A stretch of DNA of 64,000 nt from Asticcacaulis sp. EMRT-3 (GTDB lineage Bacteria > Pseudomonadota > Alphaproteobacteria > Caulobacterales > Caulobacteraceae). The DNA lies in the NCBI RefSeq assembly GCF_030027245.1, contig NZ_JASERT010000001.1, positions 1 to 64,000 of the forward strand. Reading direction: 5' to 3'. Below are positions 29,017-36,446 of the stretch, in pieces (positions within the stretch are counted from its first letter, which is position 1; the number at the start of each line of letters is the position of its first letter). The position numbers and the translations under genes are program-made. The notes beneath the pieces are model-generated. The model did no database searches and was not told the origin of the DNA. It saw only the letters and a list, made by a program, of their open reading frames with translations.

Positions 29017-29504
29017 GGTCTGGCCCCATCTTTGGCCCCGTCTTTGGCCCCGTCTTGGCTCCCGTCTTGGCTCCCGTCATCGCTGATCGGCAGGGCGCGA
29101 TTGCCGTCCAGGGTCATATCGGCGGCGGGCGCTGTGGCCGGTGGGGCGGGCGGCGTGGCATAGACAGGGGCGGGCCTGGATGTGGTCTGCGAAATCTGAC
29201 TGATCGCGTTGAGATCGGTTTCATGACTGGGTGCCACCGGCTTCATGCCCAGATAGGTGACCGCCAGATCTTCAAGCCGTTGCGGGCGTTCGAGCTGCGC
29301 CACATTGATTCTCAGCGCATTGACCGCCGCCTGCTGGGCGCTGATCTGATCATCCAGATCATTGAGGCGGCGAATATCGTCGCCTTCGCGCACCTTCGAC
29401 ATGAAGACCCAGAAGAACATAACCAGAAGCAGGGCCACCCCGACCAGTTCGATCAGGCGAAACCCGCGGATCCGCTGTTCAAAAATGCGCATGAGCCCGT
29501 TCAT
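29013..29504 (-). CDS. ftsL: Cell division protein FtsL-like, with repetitive C-terminal tail
   Basis: 163 residues. Its position between rsmH and ftsI, one N-terminal membrane segment ([20 protein letters not shown], residues ~17-36) and a following coiled-coil helix ([23 protein letters not shown]) identify FtsL, which links FtsQ/FtsB to FtsWI in the divisome. The conserved motif [19 protein letters not shown] is present. The C-terminal ~50 residues are Pro/Ala-rich and end in five DGXX repeats ([20 protein letters not shown]) encoded by a 12-bp tandem repeat. It overlaps both neighbours by four bases. Confidence 0.85.
   Translation of the reverse strand: MNGLMRIFEQRIRGFRLIELVGVALLLVMFFWVFMSKVREGDDIRRLNDLDDQISAQQAAVNALRINVAQLERPQRLEDLAVTYLGMKPVAPSHETDLNAISQISQTTSRPAPVYATPPAPPATAPAADMTLDGNRALPISDDGSQDGSQDGAKDGAKDGARP
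29019..29078 (-). repeat. Five 12-bp tandem repeats encoding the FtsL tail
   Basis: Read on the minus strand the units are GACGGGAGCCAA (twice), GACGGGGCCAAA (twice) and GATGGGGCCAGA, each coding for Asp-Gly-X-X. The unit is a multiple of three, so slippage would change tail length without a frameshift. Confidence 0.85.
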
Positions 29505-30490
29505 GTGCGAGCCTTTCTGCGTGACGCGCTGGCAGGAGGTGATGAGGGTTCGGATGGCGCGGCGGTACGCCTTGCCGCGCGCAGCTTGGCCGAACGGGCG
29601 CGCGGATTGGCCGCCGCCTCCGCCGCCGAGGCCTGCACGGCCTTCGGTGTGATCAGTTCATACAGGGGGACGACCGTGCGTACCGTCTGCGGCGTGTGAC
29701 GCGAGCCCTGCGGCAGGCGACCGCCTTGCGCATTGAAGAAGGTTTTGACGATACGGTCTTCGAGCGAATGAAAGGTAACAACCGTAAGAACACCCTGCGG
29801 ATTCAATAAATTAGCCGCCGAGTTTAACGCCTGTTCCAACTCACCCAACTCATCATTGACCGCAATGCGCAGGCCCTGAAACGTGCGCGTGGCCGGGTGA
29901 ACGGGCGCGCCGCGACGGCCGCCCAGCGCCTTTTCCACGACCTCGGCCAGGTCGAGCGTCTGTTCGAACGGACGTTCTTCGCGGCGGCGCACAATGGCGG
30001 CGGCAATGCCGCGTGACTTGCGCTCCTCACCATACAGCCAGATCATGCGCGCGATCTCATCCTTGTCTTCGAGATTGACAATATCGGCGGCGCTGCGCCC
30101 ATCCATGCTCATGCGCATATCGAGCGGCCCGTCGCGCATGAAGGAAAAGCCACGCTCCGCCTCATCAAGCTGCATACTCGACACGCCAATATCGAGCACG
30201 ATGGCGTCGCAATGAGAAATGCCCAGTTCGGCCAGCCCCTCGCTCATTTCCGAGAAGCGGCGATTGATCCAGCGAAAGCGATCGGGAAAATCGCGCCGCA
30301 GGGCTTCGACATAGGGCTGCACACGCGCATCACGGTCAAAAGCCACCACCTCGGCGCCGGCTTCCAGAAAGGCGCGCGAATAGCCACCGGCTCCGAAAGT
30401 GCCGTCCACCACCAGCCTGCCTTCAAGCGGGCCAAGCGAGGCCAGAACTTCGGGCAACATGACGGACAGGTGGGCAGGGGGCTGATTCAT
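29501..30490 (-). CDS. rsmH: 16S rRNA m4C1402 methyltransferase RsmH (MraW)
   Basis: 329 residues from [17 protein letters not shown]-dependent N4-methylation of C1402 in 16S rRNA. Seen: [13 protein letters not shown], the SAM loop [32 protein letters not shown] with [26 protein letters not shown] and [11 protein letters not shown]. The start overlaps the mraZ stop by one base (TGATG). The C-terminus has a long Ala/Arg-rich basic tail that may help bind RNA. Confidence 0.95.
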   Translation of the reverse strand: MNQPPAHLSVMLPEVLASLGPLEGRLVVDGTFGAGGYSRAFLEAGAEVVAFDRDARVQPYVEALRRDFPDRFRWINRRFSEMSEGLAELGISHCDAIVLDIGVSSMQLDEAERGFSFMRDGPLDMRMSMDGRSAADIVNLEDKDEIARMIWLYGEERKSRGIAAAIVRRREERPFEQTLDLAEVVEKALGGRRGAPVHPATRTFQGLRIAVNDELGELEQALNSAANLLNPQGVLTVVTFHSLEDRIVKTFFNAQGGRLPQGSRHTPQTVRTVVPLYELITPKAVQASAAEAAANPRARSAKLRAARRTAAPSEPSSPPASASRRKART

Positions 30491-30948
30491 CAGAACAGAT
30501 CCTCCCGTCTGGCGAAGGCCGCTCCGACCAGGGCCGCCTGTTCGGCCTCGAAGGTTTTGTAAGCGTCCGGATTCCATATCTGGAAGGACTCACCCAACCC
30601 CGCAATCAGCACATTGCCGCTCAGACCGAAGCGTTCACACAGCGCTTCCGGCAGGGTGATGCGCCCCGCCGTATCGAAGCTGAGGCGCTGCATGGCGGCA
30701 TAGAAGCGATGCTCCAGGGCTTTGCGGGTCGGCGAAAATTTCGGATATTCGTTAATGACATCGCGGTAACCGGCGAAAAACGCCGCGCCACCGCATTCGA
30801 TACAGGCGGCATCAATCGCCGCGAAACAATAGAGCCCCTCGAAAGGCTCCACGCCGTCATGCGCAGTCAGGGCGGCCGCGCGGAAATCCTGCGGCACCAG
30901 AAGTCGCCGCTTCGCATCCAATGGCTTCTCGTGACTGGAGAGAAACAC
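30490..30948 (-). CDS. mraZ: Transcriptional regulator MraZ
   Basis: 152 residues, GTG start. Two AbrB-like SpoVT/MraZ domains: residues ~1-55 with [22 protein letters not shown] and ~75-125 with [23 protein letters not shown]. In E. coli MraZ binds TGGGN repeats before its own gene and represses the dcw operon. It is the first gene of this cluster, and two matching boxes lie 100-220 bases upstream. No strong ribosome binding site is seen before the GTG. Confidence 0.94.
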   Translation of the reverse strand: MFLSSHEKPLDAKRRLLVPQDFRAAALTAHDGVEPFEGLYCFAAIDAACIECGGAAFFAGYRDVINEYPKFSPTRKALEHRFYAAMQRLSFDTAGRITLPEALCERFGLSGNVLIAGLGESFQIWNPDAYKTFEAEQAALVGAAFARREDLF

Positions 30949-31044
30949 CGCCCAATGTCGCGCCTTTCAGGCCCGCTCCCTGTCTTAACACCCATCCGAA
31001 CGCGCAACCGGCCCCTCCGGCCAGATTACTCGGACCGGTTACGG

Positions 31045-31059
31045 TTAACATGGGATTAA
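31045..31059 (-). promoter_or_regulatory. CtrA box in the mraZ promoter region
   Basis: The minus strand reads TTAA-TCCCATG-TTAAC, a perfect CtrA consensus in the same direction as mraZ, ~97 bases upstream of its GTG. Its left half overlaps an MraZ-type box (31051-31065), so CtrA and MraZ would compete for the site (inference). A TAATCT hexamer 16 bases after TGTTAA could be the -10 element. Confidence 0.7.
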
Positions 31060-31065
31060 GTGGGA
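31051..31065 (+). promoter_or_regulatory. MraZ box (TGGGA-N5-TGGGA)
   Basis: Two TGGGA repeats separated by TTAAG, the 10-bp period bound by MraZ in other bacteria. On the plus strand, i.e. opposite to mraZ. Confidence 0.6.
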
Positions 31066-31071
31066 TGCAAT

Positions 31072-31086
31072 GACTCTAAATGACTC
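31072..31086. promoter_or_regulatory. Two GANTC sites 10 bp apart (CcrM methylation sites)
   Basis: GACTC at 31072-31076 and 31082-31086 within a direct repeat TGACTCT. In Caulobacterales CcrM methylates the A of GANTC, and GcrA-dependent promoters respond to it. Their position next to the CtrA box suggests methylation-sensitive control of the dcw promoter. Confidence 0.5.
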
Positions 31087-31153
31087 TGAGGCGAGAATTG
31101 GGCCGGGTTTTAAAAGGTGTTTCCTGAAAGACGCAGAACGCAGGCAGAACAAA

Positions 31154-31168
31154 TCCCAGTCTAACCCA
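31154..31168 (-). promoter_or_regulatory. Second MraZ box (TGGGT-N5-TGGGA)
   Basis: The minus strand reads TGGGT-TAGAC-TGGGA, the same orientation as mraZ and the exact five-base spacer expected for MraZ. It is immediately next to a DnaA box. Confidence 0.6.
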
Positions 31169-31169
31169 C

Positions 31170-31178
31170 TGTGGATAA
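31170..31178 (-). promoter_or_regulatory. Consensus DnaA box upstream of mraZ
   Basis: TTATCCACA on the minus strand is a perfect 9-mer DnaA box, one base from the distal MraZ box. DnaA acts as a transcription factor for division genes in Caulobacter, so this may link replication initiation to the dcw operon. Confidence 0.5.
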
Positions 31179-31211
31179 GTAAAGGCGAAGGCTCATGACT
31201 TGCGCCCCCCT

Positions 31212-31646
31212 TCAGGCCTGCCGCTCGGCCCGCGCTTCGCGGCGCGCCAGGATCATCAGCCGCCCGGTGACCGAATTAACGCTGCGCCGAAGCGCCTGAG
31301 CAATGCGGCTTTGCGACTGCCCGGCGCAGGCCAGGGCCAGCAGGCGCTCATCTTCCGTCCGCGTATAGAGCCGCACCAACCGCCCGGCGCGAACATAGGC
31401 GCTCGGCTGTTCGGGCACGCGGCGCAGGGCATAAAGCCTGTCGGGCGGCTCAGCCCCCAGGCGCAGGCAATGCCATTCGATCAGGCTTTTCTTGACGCCA
31501 AAGCGCGCGGCGATGGCCGTCATCGTCCAGCCCGCCTCACGTAAAGCTACGACCTCATCGATCTGAGCATCGCTCAGCCTGCGGCCGCCGCGATGCGATA
31601 TTGCACTTTGACCGTGCGAATCCATAATAATGGAGGTATCCTGCAT
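31212..31646 (-). CDS. DNA-binding protein with two HTH-like segments, upstream of mraZ
   Basis: 144 residues from the ATG at 31646, which has AGGTGG at good spacing. Residues ~24-68 (LSDAQIDEVVALREAGWTM then TAIAARFGVKKSLIEWHCLRL) form a resolvase/Hin-like HTH. Residues ~95-140 (TRTEDERLLALACAGQSQS then RIAQALRRSVNSVTGRLMIL) look like a second tri-helical SANT/GcrA-like segment. Charged and basic overall, no signal peptide. Probably a transcription factor; target unknown. It is divergent from the XRE/S24 repressor and points toward mraZ, so read-through into the dcw operon is possible. Confidence 0.65.
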   Translation of the reverse strand: MQDTSIIMDSHGQSAISHRGGRRLSDAQIDEVVALREAGWTMTAIAARFGVKKSLIEWHCLRLGAEPPDRLYALRRVPEQPSAYVRAGRLVRLYTRTEDERLLALACAGQSQSRIAQALRRSVNSVTGRLMILARREARAERQA

Positions 31647-31773
31647 GGATGCACCACCTTTCTGTTCCACAATTTCGAAATGCGACCGCGCGGCATCTGG
31701 CCGCACTGCCGCATCACCGGCGCGGGAAGGCCATGCCGGTCAAGGGTTTGTACGCATTATACTATGAGGAAAG

Positions 31774-31806
31774 CCATAATTACGAATGGATCATTCGTAA
31801 TTATGG
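31774..31806. promoter_or_regulatory. Perfect 14-bp inverted repeat covering the repressor start codon
   Basis: CCATAATTACGAAT (31774-31787) and ATTCGTAATTATGG (31793-31806) are separated by GGATC. The right arm contains the ATG of the XRE/S24 gene. Size and position fit an autoregulatory operator, or a translation-blocking hairpin in the mRNA. The base composition is much more AT-rich than the surroundings. Confidence 0.75.
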
Positions 31807-32474
31807 ATAATGATCACAAAAGCGATTCCGGTCAAGAAAATTTCTCCTTAAAGGAGCAATTTTCAATTCGATTCAATCTATTGTTGCGCTCAAAAGGCTT
31901 GTCGCAGGCCGAACTGAGCCGCCTCACCGGTGAGGGCGCGTCCAAGATCAATGAGTATTCGAAAGGTCGAATCCTGCCCTCGGCGATCACCGCCATTGCT
32001 CTGGCCGAGGCGCTCGACGTGTCGGTGCCCTATCTGATGCTGGGGCGCGCCGGCGTGCCTGATGCGGCCCGCAGCGTGCCAATTCTCGACGCCAGCCACG
32101 CTCTGCCCGGCGAACGCAACGACCTGAAACTGTACAGCGCCCAGATGACGCTCGACGATCACCTGATGCGTCAGATCAGCCGCGATACGACCGACGGCCT
32201 GATCATGGTGCGCGCCGAAGGCGACAGCATGGCGCCACTGATCACCGACGGCGCGCATGTGCTGATCGACCGTCAGGATCGCCGCCTGCGCGAAGGCGTG
32301 TTTGCCTTGCGCATCGGCGATGACCTGCGCATCAAGCGGCTGCGCCCGGTCGGCATCGGCGGAATCGAGATGATTTCGGACAATCCGGTCTATCCGCCCG
32401 AACGCTTTGAAGGCGCGCTTCTCAGCCATGTGGCGATCATCGGCCGTGCCCTGTGGACGGGCACGCGGCTGTAA
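31803..32474 (+). CDS. XRE-family repressor with S24 (LexA/CI-like) peptidase domain
   Basis: 223 residues. N-terminal HTH (residues ~18-72: LLLRSKGLSQAELSRLTGEG...NEYSKGRILPSA), then a linker with Ala-Gly (GRAGVP) and a C-terminal S24 domain with Ser142 in AEGDSMAPL and Lys178 in LRIKRL, the Ser-Lys dyad of self-cleaving repressors. This is the layout of phage CI and SOS-type regulators, but no phage genes are nearby, so it may be a domesticated regulator. The start at 31803 lies inside a perfect inverted repeat; an alternative ATG at 31764 would add 13 residues. It ends nine bases from the rnpB 3' end (convergent). Confidence 0.82.
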   Translation: MDNDHKSDSGQENFSLKEQFSIRFNLLLRSKGLSQAELSRLTGEGASKINEYSKGRILPSAITAIALAEALDVSVPYLMLGRAGVPDAARSVPILDASHALPGERNDLKLYSAQMTLDDHLMRQISRDTTDGLIMVRAEGDSMAPLITDGAHVLIDRQDRRLREGVFALRIGDDLRIKRLRPVGIGGIEMISDNPVYPPERFEGALLSHVAIIGRALWTGTRL

Positions 32475-32482
32475 AGAATGGT

Positions 32483-32880
32483 GGATCAGACGACCTGTAA
32501 GCCGGGTTCTGTTCGGCGGGCGTGCCCGAAAGCCCGCCCGCTCTGGTGATCATTCCTCTTGGCCGTCCATTGCTGGAAAGCTCACGCAACCTACCCGAAC
32601 GGTCTGGGGCGGTAATGCCCTGCCTCCATGACTGGAGGCGCGCCGTTCCTATTTGGTCTTGCTCCTGACGGGGCTTGCCATGCCGTTTGCCGTTGCCGGA
32701 AACGCGGTGCGCTCTTACCGCACCGTTTCACCCTTGCCGCGCCGGAACGCGGCGGTCTGTTCTCTGTGGCGCTATCCCTGGGGTCGCCCCCGGCGGGTGT
32801 TACCCGCCGCCATATTACCGTGGAGCCCGGACTTTCCTCAGGCTGCCAAGGCAGCCCGCGATCACCCGGTCGTCTGATCC
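32483..32880 (-). ncRNA. rnpB: RNase P RNA (class A)
   Basis: On the minus strand the ends GGATCAGACGACC and GGTCGTCTGATCC pair perfectly as helix P1. The 5' part continues CGGGTGATCGCGGGCTGCC and GAGGAAAGTCCGGGCTCCAC (conserved CR-I), and the 3' part has AGAACCCGGCTTAC, the CCA-binding and 3' core typical of bacterial RNase P RNA. About 398 bases, the usual size. It processes pre-tRNA 5' ends. Boundaries are set by P1 and are approximate. Confidence 0.95.
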
Positions 32881-32911
32881 GCCGTCCTTTTGCGCGCAAT
32901 CGCCGCTGAAA

Positions 32912-33298
32912 TCAAGCGTCGCCGTCGCGCAGCAACGGCGTGATCGCCAGGGCCAGCCAGCCCAGGACGGTGATGCCGCCGCCAATCGGCGCCAGCAGCG
33001 CCAGTGGTGACACGCCAAGCATAGCGTGCAGCCCGATCTCAAACGCGAACAGGCCCGATCCGAGCAGCATCAGCGCAATCGGCAGCGAACGCCGCCAGCC
33101 AGCTACGAGAGGTGAGCCGATCAGCCCGATCACCACAGCAGCGTGAAACAGCAGGAACATGCCACCCGTGGCCAGTATGCCGGTGCGCGGCGGATGCGAG
33201 CCCGCCGCCAGCATGATCACGCCCGCCAGCCCCCACAGGCCGGCCAGTGATAAAATGATCCTCTGCCCCCGCCTATCCCTTGGTTCATGAGTATCCAT
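32912..33298 (-). CDS. DUF423 family membrane protein
   Basis: 128 residues with four hydrophobic segments: ~13-32, ~42-62, ~70-87 and ~95-122. The glycine-rich arrangement, FLLFHAAVVIGL and TPIGG-like LLAPIGGGITVLGWLAL match DUF423 (YgdD type), small inner-membrane proteins of unknown function. It begins one base after the amidase gene stop, so the two are likely co-transcribed. Confidence 0.8.
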   Translation of the reverse strand: MDTHEPRDRRGQRIILSLAGLWGLAGVIMLAAGSHPPRTGILATGGMFLLFHAAVVIGLIGSPLVAGWRRSLPIALMLLGSGLFAFEIGLHAMLGVSPLALLAPIGGGITVLGWLALAITPLLRDGDA

Positions 33299-33299
33299 A

Positions 33300-34079
33300 T
33301 CAAACCTCCAAAAGCGTAATGTGGCGCAGCAGCGCCATCAGGGTGACGCGCAGGCGCGCATCGGCGCGGCCTTCCAGCGCCGTACCGATCTGATCGGGCA
33401 GCCAGTGGCGCTGAAAAGCGGTGACGATGGTGGCGGTCGCCTCGTCATAAGGCCCGCCGGGCAGGAGATTGTAACCGAGCTTGCCTAAAGCCGCCTGAAG
33501 CGAAAAAACCCCCAACCCGCCTTCGCCCAGACCCAGAGGCGGCCCCATCACCCCTTCGGGTGGCATATCGGGTGTAACCCACAGGCCATGCCCATGCCGC
33601 GCCAGCACCTCCCACGGGAAGCGTTCGCCGGGATCGGTCTTGCGGTCGGGTGCCACATCGGAATGGGCCAGAATGCGATGATCGGCAATATCCCAGCGGG
33701 CGCGGATTCCATCGAGCAGGCCGATCACCGCGTCGATCTGGACGGCAGGAAAATCACGATAACCGAATTCATGGCCGGGATTGACGATCTCAATGCCGAT
33801 TGCGGCGTCATTGATGTCGGTTTCGCCTTTCCAGTAAGACAGGCCAGCGTGCCAGGCGCGGCGTTCCTCGGCCACCAGCCGGAAGATGCGGCCATCTTCC
33901 TCAACAACATAATGGGCTGAAACCTGGGCCTGCGCATCGCACAGACGCGCCATAGCCTCGGCGCCCGTGGCCATGCCGGTATAGTGCAGCACCACCATCG
34001 AAGGCGGGCCCTTGCGCATGTTGAAATTGGGCGAGCTATAGTCGCCGGAAATCGGGGGGGAGTTGGGGGGCAGGCTCAT
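33300..34079 (-). CDS. N-acetylmuramoyl-L-alanine amidase (AmpD/AmiD-like, amidase_2 with peptidoglycan-binding domain)
   Basis: 259 residues. Zinc amidase: VVLHYTGM (first His ligand ~residue 32), SAHYVVEEDGRIFRLV, AWHAGLSYWKGE, GIEIVNPGHE and the second His/Asp zinc ligands in ILAHSDVAPDRKTDPGERFPW. The C-terminal ~65 residues (LQAALGKLGYNLLPGGPYDEAT) form a peptidoglycan-binding_1 domain. No clear signal peptide, so a cytoplasmic role in recycling 1,6-anhydro-muropeptides is likely. First gene of a two-gene unit with the DUF423 protein. Confidence 0.88.
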   Translation of the reverse strand: MSLPPNSPPISGDYSSPNFNMRKGPPSMVVLHYTGMATGAEAMARLCDAQAQVSAHYVVEEDGRIFRLVAEERRAWHAGLSYWKGETDINDAAIGIEIVNPGHEFGYRDFPAVQIDAVIGLLDGIRARWDIADHRILAHSDVAPDRKTDPGERFPWEVLARHGHGLWVTPDMPPEGVMGPPLGLGEGGLGVFSLQAALGKLGYNLLPGGPYDEATATIVTAFQRHWLPDQIGTALEGRADARLRVTLMALLRHITLLEV

Positions 34080-34121
34080 GGCCTCAGATGTAAGACCTCA
34101 GGCGCGTTTTTGCCAGAGGTT

Positions 34122-34463
34122 TCAGTACACCTGCCAGGTGGAACCGGTCTTGCGCGCCACATAGACGCCCTTGCCATTATCCGTCTTGTGACGACCGCGC
34201 ACCGTCACGCGAACCGGCTTGCGCGACACAAAGGCCATCAGCCCCATCAGGCCGAGGCCCACAGCACCGGCCACAGCCACCGAGGCGGCGAAGATCACCA
34301 GCAGCACCGATGCCGCCAGGGCCGCGAGGCCAAGCGCCGTCATGGCCATGCCATATAGCACGCGCGACACCAGATTCCGCTGGCGCATATTGCCCCACGG
34401 ACGGTATTGGCCGGAAAAAGTCGCCCTGGTGAAGGTGACGAAGGGAGTGTCACTTTTGGTCAT
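34122..34463 (-). CDS. Small membrane protein with hydrophobic hairpin, unknown function
   Basis: 113 residues from the ATG at 34463, chosen because GAGGT is eight bases upstream; the ATG at 34469 is too close to it. Residues ~34-76 form one long or two short membrane segments rich in Ala, Val and Gly (ALGLAALAASVLLVIF and AVAGAVGLGLMGLMAF). The tail is basic with a small beta segment (PVRVTVRGR, GVYVARK). No family recognised. A perfect CtrA box lies ~145 bases upstream, which would make it a candidate cell-cycle-regulated envelope protein (inference). Confidence 0.65.
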   Translation of the reverse strand: MTKSDTPFVTFTRATFSGQYRPWGNMRQRNLVSRVLYGMAMTALGLAALAASVLLVIFAASVAVAGAVGLGLMGLMAFVSRKPVRVTVRGRHKTDNGKGVYVARKTGSTWQVY

Positions 34464-34607
34464 ACGCATAAACCTCGGTCGTTCGGCATTCTAACCGTGA
34501 AAACCTTCACAAGATGCCAACGCTAAAGACGAAAACACATCATCTGCATTACAGATTGGCACGAATATGACCGGCGTCAACCTCGCACCCGCAGCAATAG
34601 GCATAAA

Positions 34608-34622
34608 TTAAGACATTTTTAA
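34608..34622 (+). promoter_or_regulatory. CtrA box upstream of the small membrane protein gene
   Basis: TTAA-GACATTT-TTAA followed by C on the plus strand is a perfect CtrA consensus. It lies in the 211-base gap between the DjlA-like gene's stop and the small membrane protein gene, both on the minus strand, so the box reads opposite to the gene. Confidence 0.5.
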
Positions 34623-34674
34623 CCCAAAAAACAGGGCGCGTGCATAAAAAGCGAACCTTACCAGAGACTTGCCC

Positions 34675-35358
34675 CTATGAGGCCAGAAGTTGTCTTTCCT
34701 TCACAATCTGGTCATAAGCCTGATTGATGCGTGATGTGCGCTGCGTATAGAGCGGTTCGAAATCGGCGGGCAGGCCACGGGCGCGGATGCGGTCGGGGTG
34801 AAACTCGGTCAGGCGGGCGCGGCGGGCAAGGCGGATCTCGTCGTCACTGGCCGCGGCGGTCAGGCCCAGCACGTCATAGGGATCGTCCTCGGCGGGCGGC
34901 GCATAGCCAGCGCGGATGCGGCGATAGGTGGCGCGTGTAAAGCCGAACAGATCGGCCACGGTTTCGAGATAGGTTTCCTCGGCATCGCTGAGATGACCGT
35001 CCGAAACGGCGATATGAAACAGGCCTTCCAGCACGTCTTCGAGGATTTGCGGGCAGGTCGCGTATTTTTTCGCCAGACGGCGGGCATAGGATTCAAAGCC
35101 GTGCGTCGTCTGGCGCGCCAGATCATACAGGCGCATGACATCGCGCTGCGCCGTCTCATCAGGCTGAAAAACGTGCAGAAAAGCGGTTTGCTCGACCTCA
35201 TGCGCCAGACCGTCGGCCATAGCCAGCTTGGCACCGAGCGCGGTGACGGCGGTGGCGAAGGCCGGGTCGGCCCCCGGCGGCCCCTTCGGGCATTCGGTGC
35301 ACTCGGCCGGGTCGAATTGACGCGCCGCCAGCCGGGCCAGATTTTTCCAAAACAACAT
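34675..35358 (-). CDS. DjlA-like protein: TerB domain plus C-terminal J domain
   Basis: 227 residues. Residues ~40-150 resemble the TerB/DjlA central domain (ALGAKLAMADGLAHEVEQTAF, DGHLSDAEETYLETVADLFG). Residues ~160-225 are a J domain with PYDVLGL and the HPD motif in LTEFHPDRIRA, so it should stimulate an Hsp70 (DnaK). Unlike E. coli DjlA the N-terminus (MLFWKNLARL) has no convincing membrane segment. The start at 35358 is the first Met consistent with family length; the open frame extends upstream into the divergent gene region. Confidence 0.82.
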   Translation of the reverse strand: MLFWKNLARLAARQFDPAECTECPKGPPGADPAFATAVTALGAKLAMADGLAHEVEQTAFLHVFQPDETAQRDVMRLYDLARQTTHGFESYARRLAKKYATCPQILEDVLEGLFHIAVSDGHLSDAEETYLETVADLFGFTRATYRRIRAGYAPPAEDDPYDVLGLTAAASDDEIRLARRARLTEFHPDRIRARGLPADFEPLYTQRTSRINQAYDQIVKERQLLAS

Positions 35359-35531
35359 GCGGACGATCCTTGAAGCACACCCTATAACCTGTTTTACGCT
35401 GGAATGTGCGCCTAAGTTTCGCAAGCTGTACGAAAAAGGCAGCAAAAAAGCGGCGAACCGGGCGATTTTATGCCTTAGTTGCTGTATAGACCGTGAATCT
35501 ATTCCCACATGGCACGATCTGGAGTTCCTCC

Positions 35532-36434
35532 TTGCGCTTACTGAAACCGGTTCACAGCAAAATTCTGGCCAGCCTTGCTGTGTCCAGTTTGGCCGTCTCC
35601 ATACTCGCCCTGTCCGCCGCGTCGGCGGGTGCGAAAATCACCCATGCCAAACCGGTCGCGCCCAAACAGGCCTCCAGGGCGCAGGGCCAGGTTCAGAAGG
35701 CCCCCGAAGCCGCCGCCAACCAGGGTACGGGCAATGGCCGCAATGCCGATGGCAGCCTGCATATGCCGACCCTGGCCGACGCGCCCAAGGGCGATTTCGC
35801 GCTGGTGGCCTGGTGTCATGGTGTTTTGTCGGGCGATATGGAACTGGCCGATCTCATCAATCCAGTACTGCCCACCGACGACCAGTTGCAACTGATCGGC
35901 GAATCGTACCTGCGCGCCTATGAGGCCGCGCTCACCCTGTCGGGCAAGGGAAAATCGACCGCCGAACACAAGGTGGCCGAGGATGCGCGCCAGTTCGGCT
36001 ATAATCAGTGGGCCGCCGCGCGCAAGGCCCCGCTGAAGGAGGCCGCCGGCCTCTATATCAACTGGCAGCTTCCCGGCGAATGCGAAAAGGCCGCCGTGCG
36101 CCTGTCGGGTCACCCCAATCTGTTCGCCGAAATGGCCACGGACGAGGAAGCCGACGCCATCGAAAAAGTGATGAATTCGGGCGGGCCGCATGATCTCGAC
36201 GAAAAGCCGAAGCCTGTTCTGACTGCCTCAGCCGCGCCCGCCGATCCCAATGCGCCACTGTCCGCCAATACACTGGGCCGCCAGGTCGATCTGGCCGACG
36301 CCTTGCCGAAAATGACGCCCGCGCCCGCCGCTTCCAGCAGCTCAAGTTCCAGCGCCGCCCCGCGCGACGACAAACGCAAATGGTCGGAAGGCCTGGCCTA
36401 TCGCCTCGGCTGGACGGACAAGCCGGGTAAGTAA
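35532..36434 (+). CDS. Exported hypothetical protein
   Basis: 300 residues from the TTG at 35532, chosen because GGAG lies seven bases upstream and it yields a clean signal peptide (MRLLKPVHSKILASLAVSSL, then cleavage near SAGA). A GTG 13 codons upstream is the alternative. The mature protein has a helical core (residues ~75-205) with CHGVLSGDMELADLI and Cys residues at ~82 and ~182 that could form a disulphide. The C-terminal ~80 residues are Pro/Ala/Ser-rich with a seven-Ser run. No family recognised beyond similarity in style to Caulobacterales exported proteins. Confidence 0.68.
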   Translation: MRLLKPVHSKILASLAVSSLAVSILALSAASAGAKITHAKPVAPKQASRAQGQVQKAPEAAANQGTGNGRNADGSLHMPTLADAPKGDFALVAWCHGVLSGDMELADLINPVLPTDDQLQLIGESYLRAYEAALTLSGKGKSTAEHKVAEDARQFGYNQWAAARKAPLKEAAGLYINWQLPGECEKAAVRLSGHPNLFAEMATDEEADAIEKVMNSGGPHDLDEKPKPVLTASAAPADPNAPLSANTLGRQVDLADALPKMTPAPAASSSSSSSAAPRDDKRKWSEGLAYRLGWTDKPGK

Positions 36435-36446
36435 GGCCACTTAAGC

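Noticed and set aside
31212..32474. Prophage remnant
   Set aside because: Only a repressor-like gene and an HTH gene are present; no integrase, structural genes, attachment site or duplicated RNA gene end was seen next to rnpB.
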